This document shows positions 23,081 to 34,623 of a DNA stretch of 64,000 bases, one piece after another. The stretch's first letter is position 1, and each line of letters begins with the position of its first letter. The translations under genes and the position numbers were made by a program. This DNA is from Haematobia irritans (taxonomy: Eukaryota > Arthropoda > Insecta > Diptera > Muscidae). The stretch covers positions 227,270,085 through 227,334,084 of the forward strand of contig NC_134400.1 of NCBI RefSeq assembly GCF_050003625.1, read 5' to 3'. Below the pieces are notes generated by a model. That model was not told where the DNA came from, made no database searches, and saw nothing but the letters and a program-made list of their open reading frames with translations.

Positions 23081-24159
23081 CACTGTTATAAAAATATGTT
23101 TTTCATATGTTCCCATATAAACAAAATGTGTTTCGGGCAGAATTTTTTCAACACAATATATATATGTAAAAATATTAATGTTCCTAAACTAGCATTAAAT
23201 GTTTGGACCACATATGTTAATATGTTAGAATAAATTATGTTTGGGACATGAATGTTTCTATTTTTATGAAACATTCATGTCCCAAACATAATTTATTCTA
23301 ACATATTAACATATGTGGTCCAAATATGTGAAAGTAAACATATATACATTTACAAATTTCGAGTAAACATATATATCTTGTGATATTTTATTCAGAGAGA
23401 GTGTATAGAGAAAGAAATATTTATACAGACAGACAGACGGACATCGCTAAATCTACTCAGAATTTAATTCTAAGCCGATCGGTATACTAAAAGAAAGGTC
23501 TATGGCCACTATTTCTTGGCGTTACATACAAATGCACAAACTTATTATACCCTGTACCACAGTAGTGGTGAAGGGTATAAAAACATTGGGAAATATATAA
23601 AAATTACAAAGGGATTTTCATAAAAAAATAACCAAAGGACACGTTACTCTTTTTAGAGTTGGGACAGTAAAATGAAAAAAGGGGGAAACAGTGAAAAATT
23701 AAACGATAAAATCTATAAAAACAAAGTTTAGTTCCTCTTTATTAATAATAGTCCAAGAAGAGTTGACGGACACTGTCAAAAATAAAAGCATGGTCCTCGG
23801 TTCGATTCTCCGTCCAGGCGAAAGGTAAAATTTAATAAAATAATAAAATTGAATAATTTCTTCAACAATGTTTATATTACAGAAAAGGCGCTAAGAACTA
23901 AAAAATCTCATGGATGTGATAAAGATGTGAGGGAATATGCAATTAGGCGGAAATATTTTTTTTTTTTTTGAGGGCAATCTTCTTTAGGAGAAAATCCTTC
24001 CAAACATATAATATTTTTGGGCTCAAAATGCTTTCAAACACACAATATGTTCACACATATCAAATATAATATTGTTTCGGCAATATCCAATAATATATGT
24101 GCTTCCTGCAAAATATGTTTGGAACATATGTTAGAGAAGCGATTTTTTTTTTGAGGGTG
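23081..24159. mobile_element. F3 TIR element, copy b (1079 bp)
   Basis: Left CACTGTTATAAAAATATG, right (inverted) CACCCTCAAAAAAAAAATCG, TA on both sides (23079-23080, 24160-24161). It keeps the ATGTTTGGGACAT subterminal motifs and the second half of unit B (GGTCCTCGGTTCGATTCTCC at 23791-23810), but unit A and the first half of B are deleted. A dispersed-repeat scrap (GACAGACGGACATCG) lies at 23420-23590. Confidence 0.75.
23202..23324. repeat. Perfect 57-bp inverted repeat (hairpin, 9-nt loop)
   Basis: Arms 23202-23258 and 23268-23324 are exact reverse complements by base-by-base comparison; loop TATTTTTAT. It lies in the left part of the F3 element. Other F3 copies have one arm only. Confidence 0.95.
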
Positions 24160-24690
24160 TAGAGACTTGAAACTTCAGGTAGCCTCCTAAAATTTTATTA
24201 CCTATCGATGTGTGAAAAAAACAGGACGGAAAATACGACAGTAATAATGAAATAATATCAACAAAATAGCATATTTTCCATATAAATACATTAAAATAGA
24301 TAGTGGGTCTGGCCAGGCCTCATGTATTACGAATGTTACTATCGAAACATGTATATGACGGAGGGTTAAAGAAAATATTGTCATTGGAAGGCAACAAATT
24401 GGTATTCGAAATTGAAATACGAAATATAAATTTAGTGAACTTTTATGTTTCATTTGTGTATTACTTGTCCCCCTTTTTTTTAGTTATGTTTTGGTTGAAA
24501 TTTTGCCAATATAAAAAAGTTTTTTTCACTTGAATCATTTCTTCTTAGTTAAGGGTACTAAAAAAGGGGAATAAAATTTATTATTTCTGATTGGAATATG
24601 CAGCCATGATGAAAAATAGGGTTATATAATAAAGGCTATATGAATGATAACAACTACACAATGATTCAACGACACACACTATGTATACTA

Positions 24691-25021
24691 CACTGTGGAA
24701 AAGTCGATCTCTAATACAAAATTTTGCTAAACAAGTTATTTGTGTTTTGCAAATGCAAATTTCCCTATCACAAGTATGTCTCCAAGATTCTATGAACTAA
24801 ACGTGGGTATGAAATTCAATGACCGTAATAAGTTGAATGTAAACCAAAGCAGAAGAAAATTTTCGTACCATTCCAAAATGATTATGAATTGGCCAAAGGT
24901 TTTTCGTATTTTTTTTCTTTTCTTTAATTAATTTTTTTAATTTTTTTCTTTACCTTTTTTAAAGAACGCATTTTGAAAACTTCAAAAGTTCTTCCCTAAA
25001 ACGGGTTTATTTTCTTCTGTG
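24691..25021. mobile_element. TIR MITE, 331 bp
   Basis: Left CACTGTGGAAAAGTCGATC, right (inverted) CACAGAAGAAAATAAACCC, TA on both sides (24689-24690, 25022-25023). The interior is not shared with another element here. Confidence 0.6.
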
Positions 25022-25023
25022 TA

Positions 25024-26265
25024 TGCAATCTTCAGGGGAGGAAAACATACACCACTTACTGGAACGTTGTGCAATTATGAACGAAATAAAATGACAAATC
25101 TTTGAAGTAGGCCACCTACCACATAATCATAGCATCCATATAGCAAACGGAAATGGAAGTGACTGTTAGGAAAAGTCTATAAGACACTTAAAAATCTCTT
25201 TGATTAAATGTCATTTCATTTGAAAAGATTAACTTGAATTCATATATGTAGTCTACAATCAATACATACATACATACTCCAAGATAGTTTTCCAGATTGT
25301 TAGTTGAGGTCTGTATAAAGTTTTACATCTAAGATTTTTTTGTAGATGTAAAATTCTATAGCAAACTGAAACCAAAGCTGACTAGAGTTGATAATGGAAT
25401 TGTGAAGCCATATTGTTTTGAATTTTACTATTGAATTTGACTTTTCTTCATCTCGTAATTGTTAAACGAGTGAATGGCTTTAACTATCGATTGAGTTTTG
25501 TTTGCATTGGGTAATTTTTAATTAGGCAGTAATGTGGACTATTATTTGTACCATTGTTCCAGGATGGATTAAGTTTGGCTTAAATTTACAAAACCAATAT
25601 ATTCAAGAAAAAAAAACAGTTTTTATTTCAGCAATAAAAAACATAATCAATTCAATAGAATATTTAAAAATTTGGTAAAACGAGATAAACAAAAACTGTA
25701 CTGTTTATTGTTTACATCCAAATTGGCTATTGAATCATCAGAAGATAACTCAGTATCCATATTAAGAAATTCATTCAAACTGTTTGAAATTCAACGGTAC
25801 TATCCAGGGATATATTATATGTATTTACTATTCGGATTTTCATCTTCTTCTTCTCCATAAAATCGTCAAAAGTGACCTGAAGTTGGATTGTAGAGCAAAC
25901 GTTAATATTTTCCTTCAATAATTTGAGAACTATCGCAACAAAATGAACAAGCCATCCAATGTAGAGTGACTTGGAAGACTCCAGATGAATGAGTATAAAA
26001 ACTCACCGTCTTGTATAATTAATCAATGGGTAATACGAAAATAATATTGATTGGTAATTAGAGGCGAAATTATTCTATTACAATTTACGATATTTTTCAT
26101 TTAGATGATTTAGCATTTATTGGGCTTTTGTTTTATTATCATTTCAGATCACTTAAGGAAAGGCAATATCTACACGCAAGTACACGCAATACAAACAATA
26201 AGTATTTTACAATAATTTATGTAGCTTTAAAAATGGGCTATATACAGCAAAAGATTTGCTTCCAT
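25024..26265. other. Sequence with nothing assigned
   Basis: Unique AT-rich sequence. The 62- and 71-residue plus ORFs at 25672 and 26128 have no recognisable motif. Confidence 0.35.
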
Positions 26266-26267
26266 TA

Positions 26268-26933
26268 CACTGAAAAAAATATTGACCTAATATGGAAGAT
26301 TCTGCAACTTAAATTTGAGGACTCGAAATTTATGCAATGCTAAGGACAAAATTCTTTAAAATAAGGACATTTCAATTAAAAGAAAGTTTATAGTCCTTGC
26401 TTCAAAACATTTTTTCATTAAATTTAGGACACAAATCTTGAAATTTTGCGTCCCTCCGTTGAAGTTGTAGATCTTTGAAGCAAGGCAAATGTTCCTCAAA
26501 ATAAAGCAAAACATTTTTAATTTAAAGAAATCGTCTTTAACTCAACTGACATATTGAATTTTTAAATTTAAGATAAAAACGCTTCAAATATAGGCTAAGA
26601 CTTTTTTTAAGGATTTGCATCTTTGGATTAAAGTTTTCTTAGCGTTAAGAAAACAGTTTTTACTTTGAAGTACTTGGCATAATTTGGATTTTAAAACTGG
26701 AATTTGTTTGTACATGAATAGCTTTATTAATGTATCGCAAACAGAGAATAAAAATTCAATGAATGAGATCTGTACCCAATTTTAATTTTATCGATCCCAG
26801 ATTTAAAGCCAGGGAGATCCCTAAAAAAATGTCTTTATTTTAAAGAAGCCACATCTTTGGCTCGGAATCAATACCAAAATCCTTAAAGGAAGGTCAAAAT
26901 CTTTGGATCCAAGTAAACTTTTTTTGTTGAGTG
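26268..26933. mobile_element. F4 MITE, full length (666 bp)
   Basis: Left CACTGAAAAAAATATTGACC, right (inverted) CACTCAACAAAAAAAGTTTA, TA on both sides (26266-26267, 26934-26935). The interior is built of degenerate direct repeats (AAAATAAGGACATTT, TTTAAAGAA). Best reference copy of the family: others at 13645, 40885, 46976, 49772, 55520, 56715 and 57598. Confidence 0.85.
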
Positions 26934-26935
26934 TA

Positions 26936-27420
26936 GATGCCATTTTATGTCGTTACTTAATCATCAAATGAAATATGAAAATATCCGCACAATTTCCTTG
27001 AACAAATGTATTTTAGATGTTTTTAATATTTGAAAAAAAGGTGTCTTTACTTTTAAATTGAATTTTTAAGATCTATTATATCATAATGTCTTCAGATATC
27101 ATGGACATATTTACCTTCAATAAAGTTTGTCGTTTTCTTATGCAATAACGGGTGTATATCAATCCATTTCGTTATATCCAATCTTGAGATAATGAGCTCT
27201 TACACCTTCACAACTTCATCCAAGAGTCAATCTTTTATGGGATCAACGAATAACACTAATTTGAAAAAAATTCATAGCCACCAATGACTTCATCCGAAAT
27301 GCAAAGCCATTGGCCGATAGTTTCTGTGTAGGGAGTTTCAATTATGAAGAGCACTTAAAATAGCATGACATGAAATATTCCCATTTGGCATGACTCATAA
27401 AATAAATAACACAACGCAAT
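26936..27420. other. Sequence with nothing assigned
   Basis: AT-rich, no recognised repeat. Confidence 0.35.
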
Positions 27421-28760
27421 GACCGTACCGAGTTGCCCTGTGCACGGGTGCGTTTGTGTCTGTGGAGTCGGATATTAAATATGGAACTTCTATGTAAAAC
27501 AATATTTTTATTTACTCGCAAATTGGAGACGATTGGGGGGAAGCCAGGTTCTGTGGTCGAACTGACAATCTTATTCAGTCATGGCAATAATCACTTCTTT
27601 CACCGCGGCATTACATGTCGACTATGTGGGGTTTTTGTTTTGACTGATTCTGGTATTTACAAACTTGCGTTGGCAATTATTTTCCACTTAAACTTCACTT
27701 CACTTTCACCATGCCTTCTTTCATTTGTAAGTACCGGCATTTATGATTTACAGAGCAAGATTTTTGATTTTTTTCTCTCAGTTGTTTTGTTGTCACAAGT
27801 TCTCCGAGTATCTTAGCACTGCCGTTATCTTTTCGTGCATTCGAAGTCACAGTGTAATCGAAACTGAGGAAAATATCCTTCGGACTTGAAAATATATTCG
27901 GCTGAAGTTGAATTGAATGCTGCACGGCGCATGTCCGGTACGAAAAGTCGTTGGTTGTTGAATGAATGAAAGCCTCAGTCCTTTGTACAATGCTCCGAAA
28001 AACGATTCCGAATAACAATGAAGCGAAAATCTCTTTTGTGCTGTTGGCTGTCACTTGTCACTCTTAAATTTCCGCTTCCGTTACTCTTAACATCCTGTTG
28101 ATTTGCACTGCGCAAAAACAGGGGAGTGCGAGGTTCTGAAGAAAAATTGCCGTCCTTCAAAAACTCAGTGCTGACGATTGATTTTCTCTCTTCAGTCTGA
28201 TGTTTGTCCTTTCGGACCTATGGTCTGGCTTTGTCGTGAGCAAATAAGTGTTCGTTCGTTTGTAATTCTGTTTTATCGTCTGATCCGTTAATGCCACGCG
28301 TTTAGCATGTCTTTAAGTCTATATGTTGTCATGTTATTTGCTTCAGGCCTTTCTTCCATGTCTTGGTGGCTTCCCCTCATCATGAGTGTCAGCTTCAAAG
28401 GATTCTGTTGCGATTTCTATTTATTTATTTTTTTTTTTTTTTTGATGCGAAGGAATTGATTGTAATCAATTGTCAATTAACGTAGAAATAGCCAGACAGA
28501 TTGTATTCGCAGTTTTCATCGGAAGAGGGATAAAGCAATGGAAATGGAGGGGGGTCTCTTTATTTGCGATACGGTTGTCGTCGATTGGATTTGCCGGTGT
28601 TTTATGGGTTTTATGATAAATATAAAAAATATTTATTTGTTTGCAGGTCTTCCCATTGAAAGGGTCATATGGCAACTAACGCCGAGAAAGGATTTCCGCA
28701 CCGAAATTATTCATGATTGCATGATAAGCCAATGACAAATTTTTCATAAGTTGTCACATG
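27421..28760. other. Less AT-rich unique block with overlapping ORFs
   Basis: The longest frames are 27433-27816 plus (127 residues) and 27695-28054 minus (119 residues), which overlap. Neither shows a recognisable domain. The local composition suggests host unique sequence, perhaps a leader or regulatory region, but there is no direct support. It ends in a T-rich run at 28425-28443. Confidence 0.3.
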
Positions 28761-29150
28761 ATATGGATACAAAATTGATAATAACCAAAAATACCCATAT
28801 TTAAGCTTCTATGGTTAAATGGTAGCCATGCAAAAAAGGCAAATTCAGAATAAGCTGCTTCGGTAGAATTGTATTGTAAACTCTTTTCAAATTGTTTTCA
28901 AATATGTATGTAGGTATGAATTATTTTGGGTTTGAAGCCCATTCAAGTGAGGACAATTATGTTATGAGATCAGCATGAGCATTCAAAGACGCGGTTTCTT
29001 TCTTATTCACAGAAAGGTCGCAAAGATAGTTTATTCAAGAGACTATTTAATAAACTACCTTTATGCCAAAGAATTTTTTTCTAAAAAATAACATAATTTT
29101 TCATATTAAATCACTACATTTTTACTGTAATTGCTAAGATTTTACTCACT
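28761..29150. other. Sequence with nothing assigned
   Basis: AT-rich, no recognised feature. Confidence 0.35.
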
Positions 29151-29154
29151 ACAG

Positions 29155-29985
29155 GGGAGTATTAAGTTCGAGTTTTTATCTGCTAAAATCGTAAATGAAT
29201 CTGTAAAAGCAGAATAAAGTTATAACATTTTTAGAAAATTTATGATTTAATTTAATGGAGAAGGGTCCAAAGCAGCAATTACAAAAATTTATTTCTTTTA
29301 AAACGAGTTACTAAAGAAACGTAACCGTGACAAAATGACTGAATTAAAAGGAATTATTTTCCCATGCGAATCGAAATGGAAAAGATAATCCCCAATACAA
29401 ATAAAAACAACAACATTGGGACATTAAATTTAAAGAGACAGAATGAGTAATAAATTAAGATTTGTGCCCTGGTATCAAGTATGCAAAATAGATTTCTTTG
29501 TCTTTTAAGTGGATATATAAAAATATCCAGTTTAAAGTCGACTCACCTAAAGATGAGTATTAAGTTTAGCCGCTAAAATCGCCATTTTTTCACGATTACT
29601 TTTCTTTAGTAATCCATTTTAAAGAATATCAACTTTATAAAAGGTTACTTCGGTCCATTCCTCATCAAGTTATATCAAAATTTGAATAAACGCTGTATAA
29701 TTTTATACTTTTTTCTACTGATTTATGTTTGGTTTTAGCAGCTAAACTCGAACTTAGTATTCACCTTTAAGGTGGATATGATTACTTTTCTTTAATAATC
29801 CATTTTAAGGAATACAAACTTTGTTAAAATTTGATTTGGGCTATTCCCCATCAAGTTATAAGAAATATGCAACATATATGTATAATTTTATGCTTTTTCT
29901 TACTGATTTAGTTTTCACTTTAGTGAAAAAACGACGATTTTAGCGGATAAACTCGAACTGAATACCCACCTTTGGGGTAAACATT
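29155..29985. repeat. Cluster of foldback repeats (AAGTTCGAGTTTAGC family)
   Basis: 29543-29770 is a unit with inverted ends: GAGTATTAAGTTTAGCCGCT at left, and on the minus strand GAATACTAAGTTCGAGTTTA at right. Partial units are at 29155-29200 and 29771-29985 (ending GATAAACTCGAACTGAATAC). A single arm is also found inside the F3 element at 17880-17900. Confidence 0.65.
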
Positions 29986-30191
29986 TTTCATTGAAAAAAT
30001 TGTCGACTTTGGTCAAGTAAACAAACTTCGCAGAAATGCGTCTTTTCTACGCTTTCGTAATTTAAGGACAATAAATCTTTGTGCTTACGACAATTTCATC
30101 TGTGCAAAAGAATGAAGTGCAGTATTTTGCTAAATTTGAACTTCTCAAAAATTTATTAATTTCATTACAAATTTACCGCTTTTAACAAATT

Positions 30192-30427
30192 TTGCCAGCA
30201 AGGATTTTTTTAGATTTGGGAACAAGTAAAAGTCACTGGGAGCTAAATCAGGAGAATAAGGTGGGTGGTCAAGCAACTCGTATTTTAATTCCTTGATTCA
30301 AGCCATTGTTAAAACACTCTTGTGCGCTGGTGCGTTGTCTTGATGAAAAATTATTTTTTTTTTGTTGTTAGTCAGGACGTTTTTCTCGAATTTGTACATT
30401 TAATTGATCCAAAAGGTTGCAATAGTA
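30192..30427 (-). pseudogene. 3' half of mariner M1 (split by the 8.4-kb insertion)
   Basis: Matches, inverted, 52365-52592 of mariner M2. The minus strand keeps the PPYSPDLAPSDFYLFPNL region holding the third catalytic Asp of DD34D mariner transposases, and the H-Q-D region. It is truncated on its 3' side, so the right TIR is missing. It joins exactly to 38835 once the insertion and one TA are removed (GCAATAG-TA-TTCTGAATT). Confidence 0.85.
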
Positions 30428-30573
30428 CACTGAAAAAACAGTGAACCCTTTTCCATTGCAAAATGGACTAAACTGTAGTAATATTGACCATGATTTAGCC
30501 CTTAAGATTTTTTTCAACTTGTCTAGTTTATAATTTTCTTACATTTTAGTTCATCTATAACATTGTAGTTCGT

Positions 30574-32565
30574 ATACAATTGGGAGATATTTTTTATTCC
30601 CATTTACTCACGTCTAAAACAAGAGTATCCCCTATAAAAACCATATCAATTCCTAGGTTAGAATTATGTGGTGCTGTTCTCTTGACAGAGCTGGTAGATA
30701 ACACTATCCCTCAACTTAGATTGAAGAATTATTCCATAATTTGCTGGACCGATTCAACGATCGTATTGTCCTGGCTGGCCCGGCCACCATGTTATTGGGC
30801 AACTTTTGTGGCGAATAGAGTTACCAAGATCATTGAAGTAGTCGATTCGACTAAATGGCGTCATGTACGATCTGAAGATAACCCTGCCGATTTAGCAAGT
30901 CGAGGGGTATATCCTCAGGAGTTAATTGGGAACCACCTGTGGTGGCATGGCCCCGAATGGCTCAGACACCCTTCGCATTTATGGCCGGAAAGTCCAATCT
31001 CTGATAATGGTATAATTGAGATCGAAAAGAAACCTGTTAAAGTACATTTTTCCTTTTTTGACGACTTTGAGGATGTCTTAAATCGCTTTTCATGTTATTC
31101 AAGGGCAGTCAGAGTCATTGCATATATATACAGATTTTACTACAGCGTTCACTCTAAATTACGTTCTAATTCAAATTTGGCCTCTTTGAGCATATCTTCC
31201 TTTGAAATACAAATGGTACAGAAGAGTCTTATAGTCATGACTCAGAGAGCATATTTTCCCAGTGAGTACATAACACTATCTTCAAAAAAACCATTATCGT
31301 CCGCTAGCTCTATCCTAACCTTAAATCCATTTCTCGATCCCGAAGGAATAATTCGTTCCAATGGTCGTTTGGTTTCGTCCCCATCTTTATCGTATGACGA
31401 AAAATACCCAATTATACTCCCATACAATAGTCAATTTTCCAGGTTGTATGTTGGTTTTATCCACCAGATCACACTACACGGTGGAAACCAATTAGTTCTT
31501 CGTTTGGTACGTTTACAATTTTGGATTCCTAAGATAAAAAATCTCATTAAGACAACTATTAATAATTGCAAGATTTGCACTATCCACAAGCGCCAGACTC
31601 GATCTCAAATTATGGCACCTCTTCCTTCTGAGAGGTCTGACATTACTCGTCCTTTTACGAACACAGGATTAGATTTCGCGGGTCCTTTCGAAATCAAAAA
31701 TTATTCTGGTAGGAATTGTCGAATGTCCAAAGGCTATGTCTGCATTTTTATTTGCTTCTGTACAAAAGCTATCCACTTAGAAGCAACTTCGGACCTATCC
31801 ACGTCCGCATTTCTTGCAGCCTTCAGCCGATTCGTATCCCGTCGTGGATGTCCCCTAAACTTGTATTCGGATAATGGGACTACATTCGTTGGAGCGTCCA
31901 AAGTGCTATCCAAACAATTCCATACATCCACACATGAAGCAGTTACGGCAAAATATGCCCACCACAATCTCACGTGGCATTTTATTCCCCCTGGAGCCCC
32001 ACATATGGGAGGGCTTTGGGAAGCGGGGGTGAAAAGTTTCAAGTTACACTTTAAGAAGGTTGCTGGGAACTTCAAACACACGTTTGAAGAGTTCCAAACC
32101 CTCTTATATCGAATAGAGGCATGCTTAAACTCCCGTCCATTGTCTCCAATATCACCTGATCCATCATATCTTGTGGCCTTAACTCCTGGCCACTTTTTAA
32201 TTGGGTCGCCTATACTGGCACCTATAGACCCCAACATCCGTGACACCCCAATGTCTATTTCCAATCGATGGGAGCGATTGAAAGCGATTCATCAACATTT
32301 GTGTGCGAGATGGAAAGAGGAATACCTCAAAGAACTACATAAACGCTACAAATGGCAAAAGCCTTCAGAGAATTTAGAAGAGAATATGCTCGTTGTTGTA
32401 AGGGAGGAAAATTTACCACCAAATGTTTGGCGACTAGGCAGAATTACAAGAGTTTACCCTGGTAATGACGGACGAATAAGAGTTGCAGATGTCCGCACAG
32501 AACGAGGTATCATAACACGACCCATTACCAAACTAGTTGTGCTTCCCTCCGAATCCACGTCATAG
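30574..32565 (+). CDS. pol: BEL/Pao polyprotein fragment: RNase H and integrase
   Basis: This frame is open from the truncation point to a TAG at 32563-32565; the N-terminal part with reverse transcriptase is missing, so no true start exists. Residues are counted from the TTG at 30580. The RNase H region has PRLELCG (Glu about 28), CWTDSTIVLSWL (Asp 58) and the RSEDNPADLASRG motif (98-109) typical of BEL/Pao. The integrase follows, with a zinc-binding H295-x4-H300 and C330-x2-C333. The catalytic core has GLDFAGPF (Asp 365), YSDNGTTF (Asp 431) and GLWEAGVK (Glu 481), spacing 50. The C-terminal RLGRITRVYPGNDG and VRTERG phrases match the usual end of BEL/Pao Pol. No internal stop or frameshift, which points to a recent insertion. 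Downstream ORF follows after 85 bp. Confidence 0.93.
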   Translation: MQLGDIFYSHLLTSKTRVSPIKTISIPRLELCGAVLLTELVDNTIPQLRLKNYSIICWTDSTIVLSWLARPPCYWATFVANRVTKIIEVVDSTKWRHVRSEDNPADLASRGVYPQELIGNHLWWHGPEWLRHPSHLWPESPISDNGIIEIEKKPVKVHFSFFDDFEDVLNRFSCYSRAVRVIAYIYRFYYSVHSKLRSNSNLASLSISSFEIQMVQKSLIVMTQRAYFPSEYITLSSKKPLSSASSILTLNPFLDPEGIIRSNGRLVSSPSLSYDEKYPIILPYNSQFSRLYVGFIHQITLHGGNQLVLRLVRLQFWIPKIKNLIKTTINNCKICTIHKRQTRSQIMAPLPSERSDITRPFTNTGLDFAGPFEIKNYSGRNCRMSKGYVCIFICFCTKAIHLEATSDLSTSAFLAAFSRFVSRRGCPLNLYSDNGTTFVGASKVLSKQFHTSTHEAVTAKYAHHNLTWHFIPPGAPHMGGLWEAGVKSFKLHFKKVAGNFKHTFEEFQTLLYRIEACLNSRPLSPISPDPSYLVALTPGHFLIGSPILAPIDPNIRDTPMSISNRWERLKAIHQHLCARWKEEYLKELHKRYKWQKPSENLEENMLVVVREENLPPNVWRLGRITRVYPGNDGRIRVADVRTERGIITRPITKLVVLPSESTS

Positions 32566-32650
32566 TTGGCACTCAACTAACGACTATCGAACTACTCATT
32601 TTAATTGTTTAACACAATAGTAACTAAACAAAGAATATCTTTTAGCAAAT

Positions 32651-33523
32651 ATGTCACCACGAACTACAAATCGACTCAATACCATCAAATCCAGGTACAT
32701 TTGCCGACTGTGTAGGAGCACACACCCGTTAAGGAAATGCAAAAAGTTTTTGTCTATGAATTCAAAAAAAAGACAACAAGTAGTTCAAACGTACGGCTAC
32801 TGTCGAAACTGCCTAGCTCATGAGCACTCTGATGATTTCTGTTTCACCAAAACAGGGTGTAGATATTGTCGCTTACATCATCATTCATTACTCCACGAAC
32901 ATCCCAGGATACGAAAAAATAAACCAAAGAAGTCAACACCTGAACTATTACCTCTTACAAAATCCAATTCAATCTCCCCCAGCTCCGAACATAGCAAGGA
33001 ATCGCAGCCATCTCCAAAACCTGACAGTTTCACTTCACTGACAGCCATATTGAAGCAAAATGAATCCATACTGCTCCCTACTATGCTAGTTAAGATCGAT
33101 GCTAAAAAGGGAAGGCATGTACTCAGATGCCTAATTGATTCTGCCTCGAGACTAAGTTCAATATCATCAGAAGTAGTCGATCGTCTTGAACTAACAACAC
33201 TCACACTTGACGAGGAAACTATTTGTCCATTGACTCTGTTTTGCTCTTCGAACATAGAGAATCAAATTCAAGCAACTTTGAATGTCAAGAATAAAATCTC
33301 TATACGCACTCCGAGAGATTCTTTACCACCCTCGGTTAGAAAAACCTTCAACAATATGATTCTTGCCGACAAGGAGTTTTACAGATCATCTTCCATTGAT
33401 ATCATTCTAGGGGTAGACATATTTGCAAGGATAATCAGAGAGGGTATTTTGACTAGACTAGGATATCCAACTGCACAAAATACACTATTCGGTTGGGTCC
33501 TGTATGGTTCTTACTCCACATGA
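32651..33523 (+). CDS. BEL/Pao-type zinc-knuckle plus retropepsin-like ORF, placed after integrase
   Basis: 290 residues from ATG 32651. Residues 18-82 hold three Cys/His clusters: CRLCRSTHPLRKC, CRNCLAHEHSDDFC and CRYCRLHHH, the arrangement of BEL/Pao Gag zinc knuckles. Residues 142-286 look like the aspartic protease that normally follows: LLPTMLVKI, CLIDSAS with the putative catalytic Asp at 163, then IDIILGVDIF and the end NTLFGWVLYG. The active-site triad reads DSA instead of D-T/S-G, so proteolytic activity is doubtful. In a standard BEL/Pao element these domains lie upstream of reverse transcriptase. Here they follow integrase, in the position of an envelope gene, with their own start and stop. 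It may be a genuine extra ORF of this lineage or a rearranged copy. Its intact frame favours the first. Confidence 0.8.
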   Translation: MSPRTTNRLNTIKSRYICRLCRSTHPLRKCKKFLSMNSKKRQQVVQTYGYCRNCLAHEHSDDFCFTKTGCRYCRLHHHSLLHEHPRIRKNKPKKSTPELLPLTKSNSISPSSEHSKESQPSPKPDSFTSLTAILKQNESILLPTMLVKIDAKKGRHVLRCLIDSASRLSSISSEVVDRLELTTLTLDEETICPLTLFCSSNIENQIQATLNVKNKISIRTPRDSLPPSVRKTFNNMILADKEFYRSSSIDIILGVDIFARIIREGILTRLGYPTAQNTLFGWVLYGSYST

Positions 33524-33782
33524 GGCGAACTATTTGAAATTCTATGAAAATTTATAAACCACATAATTGCACTAAATTTATCATGAATGATCAGAACCAT
33601 GTGAACTAACCAAAATTATGTTTTACTTTAAGCTATATCTAATAACCATTTCTTGAATTTTAATAACTATTAAAGAATGAACTTCTAATGTATTTACAAT
33701 GAATTTGTATCTATAACAATATCACAAATAATATTAACAATTTTGCGATTAGAACAATATTACTCTCTTGCAGTTATACTGC

Positions 33783-33797
33783 AAGGGGGGGCGGAAA
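33783..33797 (+). promoter_or_regulatory. Polypurine tract
   Basis: AAGGGGGGGCGGAAA, purines except one C, ending directly before the TGT of the LTR. It would prime plus-strand DNA synthesis. Confidence 0.75.
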
Positions 33798-34244
33798 TGT
33801 TTGGGTCAAAACCTTTTGGGTCAATGAGATTAAATTTCCTATGCCTTAATTCCTCATAGAAATCCCAGAATTCTTCTGAAATGTGTAAACTTTTAAACCA
33901 ATCGAAAGCTGATATTTATGAAATGTATCTCAACGAAACTAATCGCTTTTCACCACAACATTTTTCGCCCTGAATATGAACTTCCGTAGAATAAAACCAG
34001 AATTTTCTCTCTGTTCGACAATAACTGTTAGCTTGGTAAGACTTCAAATAAACCAGAAATTATCCATTCCAAACTGACTGCTTCTTCGTACTTCTTTTTA
34101 TTTCATCCAACCATAATTATTCCGGCGCTCTTCCACACTCATCTGGAGTGACAAAGACACAATATTTTTAATACTGTGTCTTTGCATGGTTTCGGCTCAC
34201 AAGTGGTTATATTGCTATTTAGGTTCCACCACAAGAATTAAACA
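33798..34244 (+). repeat. BEL/Pao 3' LTR, 447 bp
   Basis: Starts TGTTTGGGTCAAAACC after the polypurine tract and ends AATTAAACA before the AGTTC duplication, giving TG...CA ends. An AATAAA signal is at 34048-34053. No second LTR is in the window. Confidence 0.75.
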
Positions 34245-34623
34245 AGTTCATTTTTACAACACCATAAGATTTATATACACCTACCAAGTTAAAAAGTCAG
34301 TATTATTTTGGTTTACTTGCTTATTTTGTGGGAAACCCGATAATAAAAATTGGTTAACAGTCTCTTTAAAATGTCGACGACTAGACTATTTTTAAATCAA
34401 TCATTCCACAGTATAGAGAAATTAAATAATTAAAGGAACAACAAACCGTTTTACTATTATGAGAATTTTCATACATTAAAATTAAACTATCTTTAAGCAA
34501 AAGTACTTTATTATAAAAACTTATGATGAAAGTTCTTAATACAATGTTTTTTGTGAATAAAAATTATGACCACATGGAAAAGAGAGTAGTTCATTTGAAC
34601 CCGCTGTTTGACATTTTGACTTA

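Larger units (their letters stand above)
30572..34244 (+). mobile_element. 5'-truncated BEL/Pao LTR retrotransposon
   Basis: Order: RNase H-integrase ORF, a second zinc-knuckle/protease ORF, a purine-rich tract (AAGGGGGGGCGGAAA at 33783-33797), and an LTR. AGTTC flanks it on both sides (30567-30571 and 34245-34249). This is the 5-bp duplication usual for BEL/Pao, although the 5' LTR, gag and reverse transcriptase are missing. The uninterrupted site is seen at window position 134-143. Confidence 0.8.

Noticed and set aside
27433..28054. Protein-coding gene in the GC-richer block
   Set aside because: Two ORFs on opposite strands overlap, no domain was recognised and no splice or promoter context was convincing.
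31734..32264. 176-residue minus ORF opposite the integrase
   Set aside because: Antisense shadow of the BEL/Pao integrase frame.
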